This document shows positions 13,331-20,461 of a stretch of DNA of 23,722 nt, piece by piece. The notes beneath the pieces were generated by a model. The model had not been told where the DNA came from. It saw nothing but the letters and a program-made list of their open reading frames with translations, and searched no databases. The stretch lies in the NCBI GenBank assembly GCA_045644025.1, contig JAZRGE010000100.1, positions 1 through 23,722 of the forward strand, given 5' to 3'. Both the position numbers and the translations under genes were made by a program. Position 1 is the stretch's first letter, and each line of letters begins with the position of its first letter. Source of the DNA: JAZRGE01 sp045644025. GTDB lineage: Bacteria > Bacillota > Clostridia > Oscillospirales > Acutalibacteraceae.

Positions 13331-15391
13331 TTATTCTTCGGCTTTGTAGCCCGATTCGGCGATGACCTTCTCGCGGATATGGCCGGGTGCTTCTTCGTAT
13401 CTTTCAAACTTAAGATTGAACACCGAGCGACCCTGAGTGATAGAGCGCATGGCTGTGGAGAAATCGCCCATCTCTCCCATGGGAACTTCGGCCACTATCT
13501 CCTGCCTGCCGCCGGCTTCGGGGTTCATTCCCAGCACACGGCCACGGCGCTTATTGATATCACCGATAACATCGCCCATAGTCTCATCCGGGATAGAAAC
13601 TGTGAGAGTGCCGATAGGCTCAAGCAACACGGGGTTTGCCTGGGGAATACCTGCCTTATAGGCCAGAGCGGCCGCCATCTTAAAGGACATTTCGGAAGAA
13701 TCCACGGGATGATAAGAGCCATCCACCAAGGTGGCCTTAAGGCCTACCATCGGGTAGCCGGCCAGCACTCCGCGTGCTGTGCATTCCTTAAGACCTTTTT
13801 CAACTGCAGGGAAGAAGTTCTTGGGCACGGCACCGCCGAACACCTTTTCTTCAAACACCAGCTCGGTGGAATCGCAGGGCTCGAACTCGATCCACACGTC
13901 GCCAAACTGGCCGTGGCCGCCCGACTGCTTCTTATGCCTTCCCTGAACCTTAACTTTCTTGCGGATAGTCTCCCTATAGGCCACGCGGGGCACCTGAAGC
14001 ACAACTTCCACGCCGAATTTGCTCTTTAATTTGGAAGCCACAACATCTATATGCTGCTCGCCCAGGCCGGAAACGACCTGCTCTTTAGTCTCTGTGTTAA
14101 TTTCAAAGCGGATGGAAGGATCTTCTTCGGCAAGCCTTGCAATGCCGGAAGCGATCTTATCTTCCTCACCCTTATTCTTGGGATAAACCGCCATAGATAT
14201 ACGAACCGACGGTGCGGGCTCGCCAACAGCCTCTATATCTGCTGCAGGAGCGGCCAAAGTATCACCCGTGATAACATCACCCAACTTAGCAACCGAGCCG
14301 ATATCACCCGCCATAATCTCGGTGGCATCTTCCTGCTTGCCGCCCTTAAGCCACATCACCTTGGCAAGGCGCTCTTCGTTGCCTGTGCGCACGTTAACAA
14401 GCTTTGTATCGCCCTTCACACTGCCCGAAAGCACCTTGAAATAGGATAGCTTACCAACAAACGGATCGGCGATAGTCTTAAACACCAAAAGTGCAGGCTG
14501 GCCTGCGGCATCGATAGCGGCAGATTTAACATCCTCGCCTTCTTTGGCTTTATAAGTGCCCATATCGGCGGTAGGCATAATTTTGGCAACGGAATCCACC
14601 AGCATATCAATAGCTTCACCGGTGGCGCCGGCTCCCGCAAGCACGGGATAGATATCGCCTGCGGCGGTGCCCTTCTTAATGCCTGCAATAAGCTCGGCTT
14701 CGGTAAGAGTCTCACCCTCGAAGAATTTTTCCATCAGCTCTTCATCCACGCCCGCAACGGCTTCTACAAGCTGAGCACGATATGTCTCAACAGCCTTATC
14801 GGTGGGGCAGGGGCACTCCGTGGCCTTAAAGCCATCGTATTTATAAGCCTTGCCCGAAAGCAGGTTCACATAGCAGCCCACGGCTTCGCCCTCCATATAG
14901 GGCACCACAACGGGAGCCAACACCGAACCGTACTTCTCCTGCAGGGATGCATAGACCTTACCGAAATTGGCATGGCTGGAATTAAGCTTACCTATGAAGA
15001 AGGCGCAACCCTTCTTGAGCTTCTTGGCTTTATCCACCGATTGCTGTGCACCCACGGCCAGGCCCGACTTACCCGAAAGAACAACGAGAACGGAATCGGC
15101 TGCTGTGAGGGCTTCGCTCACGCCGCCCGCAAAATCAAACAGGCCGGGAGCATCTATAATATTTATCTTCTTATCGGCCGATTCCATCTGATAAACAGCG
15201 GTGGAGACCGAAACTTTTCTCTTCTTTTCCTCTGCATCAAAATCCAGGGTAGCGGTGCCATCTTCTACTTTGCCTACGCGATCTATAAGACCTGCAGAAT
15301 ATAAAATAGCATCGGCCAGGGTAGTCTTACCCGAGGAGCCGTGCCCCAGCAGAGCGATATTGATAATGTTTTGTGCTGTGTACTGTTTCAA
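13331..15391 (-). CDS. Elongation factor G-like GTPase
   Basis: A 686-residue protein with the full EF-G domain order: GTPase domain, beta barrel II (about 310-390), domain III, domain IV (with H-K-K-Q-S-G-G-H-G-Q-F-G-D) and domain V. It starts at TTG 15391 (M-K-Q-Y-T-A), which places the P-loop at the usual distance and has AAGGG upstream; the longer frame to 15427 adds 12 unlikely residues. Its G motifs are not those of true EF-G: P-loop G-H-G-S-S-G-K-T (16-23), D-A-P-G-L-F-D-F (80-87) instead of D-T-P-G-H, and G-K-L-N in place of N-K-M-D. This matches the clostridial EF-G-like paralogue family of uncertain role (ribosome rescue, recycling or stress are possibilities), so I give no symbol. 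Single-gene unit. Confidence 0.9.
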   Translation of the reverse strand: MKQYTAQNIINIALLGHGSSGKTTLADAILYSAGLIDRVGKVEDGTATLDFDAEEKKRKVSVSTAVYQMESADKKINIIDAPGLFDFAGGVSEALTAADSVLVVLSGKSGLAVGAQQSVDKAKKLKKGCAFFIGKLNSSHANFGKVYASLQEKYGSVLAPVVVPYMEGEAVGCYVNLLSGKAYKYDGFKATECPCPTDKAVETYRAQLVEAVAGVDEELMEKFFEGETLTEAELIAGIKKGTAAGDIYPVLAGAGATGEAIDMLVDSVAKIMPTADMGTYKAKEGEDVKSAAIDAAGQPALLVFKTIADPFVGKLSYFKVLSGSVKGDTKLVNVRTGNEERLAKVMWLKGGKQEDATEIMAGDIGSVAKLGDVITGDTLAAPAADIEAVGEPAPSVRISMAVYPKNKGEEDKIASGIARLAEEDPSIRFEINTETKEQVVSGLGEQHIDVVASKLKSKFGVEVVLQVPRVAYRETIRKKVKVQGRHKKQSGGHGQFGDVWIEFEPCDSTELVFEEKVFGGAVPKNFFPAVEKGLKECTARGVLAGYPMVGLKATLVDGSYHPVDSSEMSFKMAAALAYKAGIPQANPVLLEPIGTLTVSIPDETMGDVIGDINKRRGRVLGMNPEAGGRQEIVAEVPMGEMGDFSTAMRSITQGRSVFNLKFERYEEAPGHIREKVIAESGYKAEE

Positions 15392-15450
15392 TTTGATTGC
15401 ACCCTTTCTTTGGTTGACTGCTATCAAGCGCCCCTGGCGCCTGTATTGTT

Positions 15451-15479
15451 ATTGTAGCACATAACTTTTCACATTACAA
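15451..15479 (-). promoter_or_regulatory. Promoter of the EF-G-like gene
   Basis: On the minus strand TTGTAA (15479-15474) and TACAAT (15456-15451) are 17 bases apart. The leader contains a GC hairpin (GCGCC-AGG-GGCGC, about 15428-15440) shortly before the ribosome binding site. Confidence 0.75.
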
Positions 15480-15553
15480 ACAATTTTTTGTGCAAATTAT
15501 GTAATTTTTTTAAGTTTTGTTGAAAAATTTTGTTATTTTAAGCCTAAAAGGGC

Positions 15554-15584
15554 AAAAAGAACCGCCGAAGTGGTGCTTCGGCGG
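15554..15584 (-). terminator. Terminator of the SLOG gene
   Basis: CCGCCGAAG (15562-15570) pairs with CTTCGGCGG (15576-15584). On the minus strand the stem is followed by TTCTTTTT. It lies 8 bases past the stop of the gene at 15592-15981. Confidence 0.9.
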
Positions 15585-15591
15585 ATATGTT

Positions 15592-15981
15592 TTATTCAAA
15601 TTTAAGCTGGGTAGCCTCTTTTTGAAGCAGAAACTCGCCCTTGTTTTGGGCATCGGGCAGGAAGATCCAAAGCGGTTTTCCCTGCTTGCGGCAATGATCT
15701 ATCACAAATTCCGTGCCGCGGCTTTTGCCATCCCAGAAGGCCAGCACTACGTCGGCAGCCGCCACGATATCCAGGTTGCGCATCAGCGGTGCGCGCCGCC
15801 CCCATTTTCCGTAGTCGGGCAGGTGAAGTTCCAGGGAGATGCCTGCCTTTTCGGCAAACTCGGCCGCCGAGGTGTCCACCCCTGCCGCTCCGCCCGAAAC
15901 AATGCAATCCACGCCGTCGGGCAGGTATTTTTTTATGCTTTTCACCTTAAGCGTGCGGGAACCGATTATTGCCGCCTTCAT
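15592..15981 (-). CDS. SLOG-fold nucleotide-binding protein (DUF2493/YspA-like)
   Basis: A 129-residue protein with a Rossmann-like SLOG fold. It has I-G-S-R (6-9) at the first strand, V-S-G-G-A-A-G-V-D-T (28-37) as the glycine-rich nucleotide loop, M-R-N-L-D-I-V and A-A-D (67-77), and F-W-D-G-K-S-R-G-T (82-90). These match the DprA/YpsA-related SLOG families that bind nucleotides or nucleotide-derived signals; the ligand here is unknown. The ATG at 15981 has GAGGTGAT 4-5 bases upstream. The gene diverges from polA, sharing about 140 bases of control region. It is complete and soluble, with no partner effector gene next to it. Confidence 0.8.
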   Translation of the reverse strand: MKAAIIGSRTLKVKSIKKYLPDGVDCIVSGGAAGVDTSAAEFAEKAGISLELHLPDYGKWGRRAPLMRNLDIVAAADVVLAFWDGKSRGTEFVIDHCRKQGKPLWIFLPDAQNKGEFLLQKEATQLKFE

Positions 15982-16003
15982 AATATCACCTCACTGCACT
16001 TTT

Positions 16004-16032
16004 ACTATACCACACACTCCCCCATTTTGCAT
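16004..16032 (-). promoter_or_regulatory. Candidate promoter of the SLOG gene
   Basis: On the minus strand TATAGT (16009-16004) has ATGCAA (16032-16027) 17 bases upstream. The -10 is good and the -35 is weak. Confidence 0.45.
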
Positions 16033-16054
16033 CATTTTTTCGGCGAAAATATAA

Positions 16055-16083
16055 TTGTAAAAATCGGGAATATTTGGTATAAT
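16055..16083 (+). promoter_or_regulatory. Promoter of the polA-rimI-tsaD operon
   Basis: TTGTAA (16055-16060) and TATAAT (16078-16083) are 17 bases apart. The expected start near 16090 gives a leader of about 35 bases with GGAAAGGAAG before the polA ATG. Confidence 0.8.
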
Positions 16084-16123
16084 AAATATGTATGGCTTAA
16101 AGCCGGCGGAAAGGAAGAAACTT

Positions 16124-18688
16124 ATGAAACTTCTCGCTATCGATGGAAACAGCATTATCAACCGCGCATTCTATGGCATCCGCCTGCTCTCCACCAAGGA
16201 CGGCAGGTTTGTGAACGGAGTGTACGGCTTTTTGAATATTCTTCTGAAGCTTATGGAGGACGAAAAACCCGATGGTGTTGCCGTGGCGTTCGATCTGAAA
16301 GCCCCCACCTTCCGCCACAAGAAATACGATCAATATAAGGCAGGCCGCAAGGCTATGCCCGAAGAGCTTCGTCCTCAACTCCCCCTGCTCAAGTCTCTGC
16401 TGCCTTTAATGGGCATCGTGTGCTTAGAGAAAGAGGGCTACGAAGCCGATGATATTTTGGGCACGCTGGCCGATATGATGGAAAAGAGCGGCAATCAATG
16501 TGTGATCGCCACGGGCGACAGAGATTCTCTGCAGCTTGTTTCGGATAAGACAAACGTGGTGCTGGCATCCACCAAGGCCGGCCACACCGAGACTACCCTT
16601 TGCGATATAGCCGAGATCGCACGCCGATATTCAGGGCTCACCCCCGATCTGCTGATCGATCTCAAGGCGCTTATGGGTGATAGCTCCGACAACATCCCCG
16701 GTGTGGCGGGTGTAGGCGAAAAAACAGCCACCGATCTTATCTCCCGTTTCGGCTCGCTGGATAATATCTATGAAAACTTGGATAGCTTGGATATAAAAGA
16801 TTCTCTCAGGCAGAAATTGGAAAGCGGCAAGGAAGCCGCCTATCTCAGCCGCTGGCTTGGCACGATCTGCCGCGAGGTGCCGCTGGATATTAAAGCAGAA
16901 GATCTTGCTCTCAAGGAGCGGGACGACACCGCTTTGGCCGCCGCTTTGGCCGATATTGAATTCTTTAAGCTTATTGATAGAATGGGGCTCAAAGCCGCGG
17001 CTGTGGTCAAGGCCGAAAAAAGCGATCTTTCTTTCCGCACCGTGGCCGCCGAAGAGCTGATCGCCAATCTTGGCGATGAGCCGCTCTTTATCTGCATAGA
17101 TAAGGAAAGCGGAATTATGGGAATTTCGGCAAAAGATATGGCCGCTCAGATCGACCGTTTAAGCTTTGGCGGAGCCCAACAGGCTTTGGATATTCTGGCA
17201 GATAAGAATATCCGCAAATGCGCCGCCGATTCTAAGCCGCTTTATAAATGGTGCCTGGAAAACGGCACCGAGGCGCAGAACATTTTCTTCGATTGCGCTC
17301 TGGCAGGATATATTCTTAATCCTTCCGCCTCCGATTATGAGATAGAGCGCCTGGCCGCTGAATACAACGTGGCCGCCCCCCAATCGGAAGACACCGCCCC
17401 CATAAAGCAAGCCGCAATTATGCAGCCGTTGGCAAAAGTTCTTGCCAAGGCTATAGAAGAAAACGGCCAGCAGGCGCTGCTCACCAGGATCGAGCTGCCT
17501 TTGGCCCGAGTGCTGGCCGACATGGAGCACAGGGGTTTCCTTGTGGATGTGGATGGCCTTATTGCCCACGGGCAGGATCTGCAACAACGAATCGACACTC
17601 TTCAGGCCGAGATATTTGATCTCGTGGGCTGGGAATTTAATCTTAATTCCCCCAAGCAGCTGGGCGTGGCACTTTTTGAAAGGCTGGGCCTGCCCTGCAA
17701 GAAAAAGACAAAATCGGGCTATTCCACCTCGGCTGAGGTGCTGGAAGGGCTTCGAGATGCCCATCCTGCTGTGTCGCTGCTTTTAGAATACCGCAGCCTC
17801 ACCAAACTAAAATCCACTTATTGCGACGGCCTTACCAAGGCCGCCTCCAAATCGGGCAGAATACATTCCACCCTGAACCAGACCGAAACCAGAACCGGCC
17901 GCATAAGCTCGGCCGAGCCTAATCTGCAGAACATCCCCGTGCGCACACAGGAAGGCAGGATCTTCCGCAAATTCTTCAAATCAGCCGAAGGCTGCACATT
18001 GCTGGATGCCGACTATTCTCAGATTGAACTTCGCGTGCTGGCTCACATGGCCGACGACAAGGCTATGATAGACGCCTTCTGCTCGGGCACCGATATTCAC
18101 ACCGTCACCGCTTCGCAGGTTTTCGGCCTGCCCGAAAGCATGGTGACTCCTATTCTTCGCAGCCGCGCCAAGGCGGTGAACTTCGGCATTGTTTACGGCA
18201 TCGGAGCCTTCTCCCTTTCCAAGGATATTGGCGTTTCGGTGAAGGAAGCCGCCAAATACATCGACGGTTATCTTGCCACCTACCGTGGTGTGGACAGCTA
18301 TATGCAAAGCGTGGTGGAAAAGGCCACCGCCGACGGATACGTGAGCACCATTTTCGGCCGCAGAAGGATGTTGCCCGAGCTTTCGGCCTCCAATGGAATG
18401 ATGCGCGCCTTTGGCGAAAGAGTGGCCAGAAATATGCCAATTCAGGGCACGGCCGCCGATATTATAAAAATTGCAATGGTAAGAGTGTGGGAAAGGCTTC
18501 GCGAAGAACTTCCCCAGGCCCATCTGATACTCCAGGTGCACGATGAACTTATAGTAGAAGCCCCCGATGATTGTGTGGAAGCCGCAGGCAAGATCCTGCT
18601 TGAAGAAATGGAACACGCCGCCGATCTTAAAGTCCCCCTTGTGGTGGATATGAACGCGGGCAAAACATGGTATCAGGCCAAAGGGTAA
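16124..18688 (+). CDS. polA: DNA polymerase I
   Basis: An 854-residue protein. The ATG at 16124 is preferred over 16088 because AAGGAAG precedes it and M-K-L-L-A-I-D-G-N-S is the usual family start. The N-terminal 5'-3' exonuclease domain (about 1-290) has conserved acidic clusters (Y-E-A-D-D, G-D-R-D, M-G-D-S-S-D-N-I-P-G). The middle domain (about 305-470) looks like a degenerate 3'-5' exonuclease: the expected second and third acidic motifs are missing. The polymerase domain has motif A D-Y-S-Q-I-E (630-635), motif B R-x3-K-x3-F-G (R679, K683, F687, then Y691-G692) and motif C H-D-E (806-808). Role: Okazaki fragment processing and repair. Six bases separate it from rimI. Confidence 0.96.
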   Translation: MKLLAIDGNSIINRAFYGIRLLSTKDGRFVNGVYGFLNILLKLMEDEKPDGVAVAFDLKAPTFRHKKYDQYKAGRKAMPEELRPQLPLLKSLLPLMGIVCLEKEGYEADDILGTLADMMEKSGNQCVIATGDRDSLQLVSDKTNVVLASTKAGHTETTLCDIAEIARRYSGLTPDLLIDLKALMGDSSDNIPGVAGVGEKTATDLISRFGSLDNIYENLDSLDIKDSLRQKLESGKEAAYLSRWLGTICREVPLDIKAEDLALKERDDTALAAALADIEFFKLIDRMGLKAAAVVKAEKSDLSFRTVAAEELIANLGDEPLFICIDKESGIMGISAKDMAAQIDRLSFGGAQQALDILADKNIRKCAADSKPLYKWCLENGTEAQNIFFDCALAGYILNPSASDYEIERLAAEYNVAAPQSEDTAPIKQAAIMQPLAKVLAKAIEENGQQALLTRIELPLARVLADMEHRGFLVDVDGLIAHGQDLQQRIDTLQAEIFDLVGWEFNLNSPKQLGVALFERLGLPCKKKTKSGYSTSAEVLEGLRDAHPAVSLLLEYRSLTKLKSTYCDGLTKAASKSGRIHSTLNQTETRTGRISSAEPNLQNIPVRTQEGRIFRKFFKSAEGCTLLDADYSQIELRVLAHMADDKAMIDAFCSGTDIHTVTASQVFGLPESMVTPILRSRAKAVNFGIVYGIGAFSLSKDIGVSVKEAAKYIDGYLATYRGVDSYMQSVVEKATADGYVSTIFGRRRMLPELSASNGMMRAFGERVARNMPIQGTAADIIKIAMVRVWERLREELPQAHLILQVHDELIVEAPDDCVEAAGKILLEEMEHAADLKVPLVVDMNAGKTWYQAKG

Positions 18689-18694
18689 GCGGAT

Positions 18695-19159
18695 ATGGAA
18701 TTTAAGGAATTTGAGATAAGATCAGCCCTGCCTTCCGATGCAGCCGCCGTTGCTGCCATAGAAAAAGAGTGCTTTCCCGAAGCCTGGAGCAAAAATATGG
18801 TGCTCTCGGCAATGGAAAACGGCACCTTTTATATCGCCGCTTTTTCGGGTGATAGCCTTGCGGGCTATGCGGCAGCCGCTGTGGTGGTGGACGAAGGGCA
18901 GGTTGCCAACATAGCCGTTCGCGCTCCTTATAGGGGCAATGGGCTGGGCAGAGTGCTCACCTCGGCGCTGATTACCGAGTGCATAAACAACGGGTGTGAG
19001 ACTATCACTCTGGAAGTGCGCCACACCAACACCACCGCAATAAATCTTTATAAGAGTCTGGGCTTTAAGGAAGTGGGCAGAAGAGCCGATTATTATTCTT
19101 CCCCCAAGGCCGATGCCCTGCTTTTCACCCTGTTGAAAGGAGATGCCGCCAATGGCTAA
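18695..19159 (+). CDS. rimI: Ribosomal protein S18-alanine N-acetyltransferase
   Basis: A 154-residue GNAT-fold enzyme transferring acetyl from acetyl-CoA to the N-terminal alanine of ribosomal protein S18. The acetyl-CoA loop is R-G-N-G-L-G (80-85) after V-A-N-I-A-V. The RimI signature E-V-R-H-T-N-T-T-A-I-N-L-Y-K-S-L-G-F runs 107-124, containing the catalytic-type E107 and Y119, followed by R-R-A-D-Y-Y near the C-terminus. Its start lies 6 bases after the polA stop, and its end overlaps the tsaD start by 8 bases. rimI next to tsaD is a common bacterial order, which supports the assignment over other GNATs. Confidence 0.93.
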   Translation: MEFKEFEIRSALPSDAAAVAAIEKECFPEAWSKNMVLSAMENGTFYIAAFSGDSLAGYAAAAVVVDEGQVANIAVRAPYRGNGLGRVLTSALITECINNGCETITLEVRHTNTTAINLYKSLGFKEVGRRADYYSSPKADALLFTLLKGDAANG

Positions 19160-20174
19160 AATACTTGCTATAGAAAGCTCCTGCGATGAAACTGCCGTTG
19201 CTATAACGGAAGGCAGGCAGGTGCTTTCCTCCGTGATCGCTTCCCAGATAGAGGAGCACAAGCTCTATGGCGGAGTTGTGCCCGAAATAGCATCCCGCCG
19301 CCACACCGAAGCCATATCCGGCCTTGTGAGAGAAGCTCTGAGTGATGCAGATCTCACCTTAAAAGATATTTCGGCCATTGCCGTGACCTACGCGCCGGGC
19401 CTTATAGGAGCACTGCTTGTGGGTGTGAATTATGCTAAGGGCTTAAGCCTATCGGCAGGTCTGCCGCTTATCCCCGTGCATCATCTGCGCTCCCACATAG
19501 CCGCCAACTACATAACCAACCCCGATCTTAAGCCGCCCTTTTTGTGCCTTATGGTGTCGGGCGGAAACACTCATATCGTCCACGTGGAAGACTACACAAA
19601 ATTCCGCGTGCTGGGCCGCACAAGAGACGATGCCGCAGGCGAATGCTTTGATAAATCGGCTCGTGTGCTGGGCCTGCCTTATCCCGGCGGCGTGCATCTG
19701 GATAAGCTTGCCGAGGAAGGCAACCCTGCCGCCTACAAGCTACCCACCCCCGTGGTGCACGAAAACGAATTGGATATGAGCTTTTCGGGGCTTAAGACTG
19801 CCGTGATAAACACGGTGCACAACGCAGAGCAAAAAGGTGAAGAGATCAACCGTGCCGACCTTGCCGCTTCGCTCAGAAAAAAGGTCTGCGATATCCTGCT
19901 GGACAAGACTTTCAAGGCCGCCGAGCTCTGCGGAGCCCACACTATCGTGCTGGCAGGCGGCGTTTCGGCCAACAGCGAGCTTCGCGGCCGCTTTGAGGAA
20001 CGCTGCAAAAAGGAGGGCAAAGCCTTCTTCCGCCCCGAGCTTAAATATTGCGGTGATAACGCCGCAATGGTAGGTGTTCAGGCTTTCTACGAAGCCGAAG
20101 CAGGCCATTTTGCCGATAGCTCGCTCAATGCTTTTGCCACACTCCACATAGAAACCGAATTTACAAGCAAATAG
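19152..20174 (+). CDS. tsaD: tRNA t6A37 threonylcarbamoyltransferase TsaD
   Basis: A 340-residue ASKHA-fold protein that moves threonylcarbamoyl from TC-AMP to A37 of ANN-decoding tRNAs, together with TsaB and TsaE. The ATG at 19152 is chosen over 19143 because the AAAGGAG site (ending 19143) would overlap the earlier ATG. Motifs: E-S-S-C-D-E-T (8-14), metal ligands H111 and H115 in H-L-R-S-H, S-G-G-N-T-H (136-141), G-R-T-R-D-D-A-A-G-E (155-164), L-A-G-G-V-S-A-N near 272, and D302 in C-G-D-N-A-A-M. All metal-site residues are present. Its start overlaps the end of rimI, so translation is coupled. tsaB and tsaE are not in this window. Confidence 0.96.
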   Translation: MAKILAIESSCDETAVAITEGRQVLSSVIASQIEEHKLYGGVVPEIASRRHTEAISGLVREALSDADLTLKDISAIAVTYAPGLIGALLVGVNYAKGLSLSAGLPLIPVHHLRSHIAANYITNPDLKPPFLCLMVSGGNTHIVHVEDYTKFRVLGRTRDDAAGECFDKSARVLGLPYPGGVHLDKLAEEGNPAAYKLPTPVVHENELDMSFSGLKTAVINTVHNAEQKGEEINRADLAASLRKKVCDILLDKTFKAAELCGAHTIVLAGGVSANSELRGRFEERCKKEGKAFFRPELKYCGDNAAMVGVQAFYEAEAGHFADSSLNAFATLHIETEFTSK

Positions 20175-20196
20175 CCCAAATTTCTGCAAAATTTTC

Positions 20197-20225
20197 TTGC
20201 GCCCGGCCGCATAGTATGTTATGAT
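20197..20225 (+). promoter_or_regulatory. Promoter of a very small transcription unit
   Basis: TTGCGC (20197-20202) and TATGAT (20220-20225) are separated by 17 bases. The transcript start near 20232 is followed at once by AAAATGC-GGA-GCATTTTTT (20237-20255), a hairpin with a T run that could stop transcription early. Confidence 0.55.
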
Positions 20226-20283
20226 TACAATGCGAGAAAATGCGGAGCATTTTTTGATGCTTGGCATTGAAAGGGGTAAAGAA

Positions 20284-20385
20284 ATGGGATTCACCAAAAG
20301 CTCAGCCGCAACCATAGGGCTTGCAGATGCAAAGAATCTGCTTTGCCCCGATAATATTATGCTTATAGGGAGCAACATAAATTAA
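20284..20385 (+). CDS. Candidate 33-residue small protein
   Basis: The frame reads M-G-F-T-K-S-S-A-A-T-I-G-L-A-D-A-K-N-L-L, then C-P-D-N-I-M-L-I-G and ends N-I-N-stop. AAAGGGG lies 7-8 bases before the ATG. It has its own candidate promoter (20197) and is followed 7 bases later by a hairpin (20393-20419). It has no recognised family, signal peptide or clear membrane segment. It may be a true small protein, a leader peptide controlling the Na/Pi transporter gene downstream, or a chance frame in an untranslated leader. The stretch 20175-20461 holds nothing else. Confidence 0.4.
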   Translation: MGFTKSSAATIGLADAKNLLCPDNIMLIGSNIN

Positions 20386-20392
20386 ATATGAA

Positions 20393-20425
20393 GACCCACC
20401 CGAGTAATTCGGGTGGGTCGTTATT
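20393..20425 (+). terminator. Terminator or attenuator before the Na/Pi transporter
   Basis: GACCCACCCGA (20393-20403) pairs with TCGGGTGGGTC (20409-20419). The following GTTATTATGT is only partly U-rich, so readthrough into the transporter gene at 20462 is plausible. No separate promoter is visible between this hairpin and that gene. Confidence 0.65.
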
Positions 20426-20461
20426 ATGTAAAAACAAAAACAAACGAAAGGAAATTGCAAA

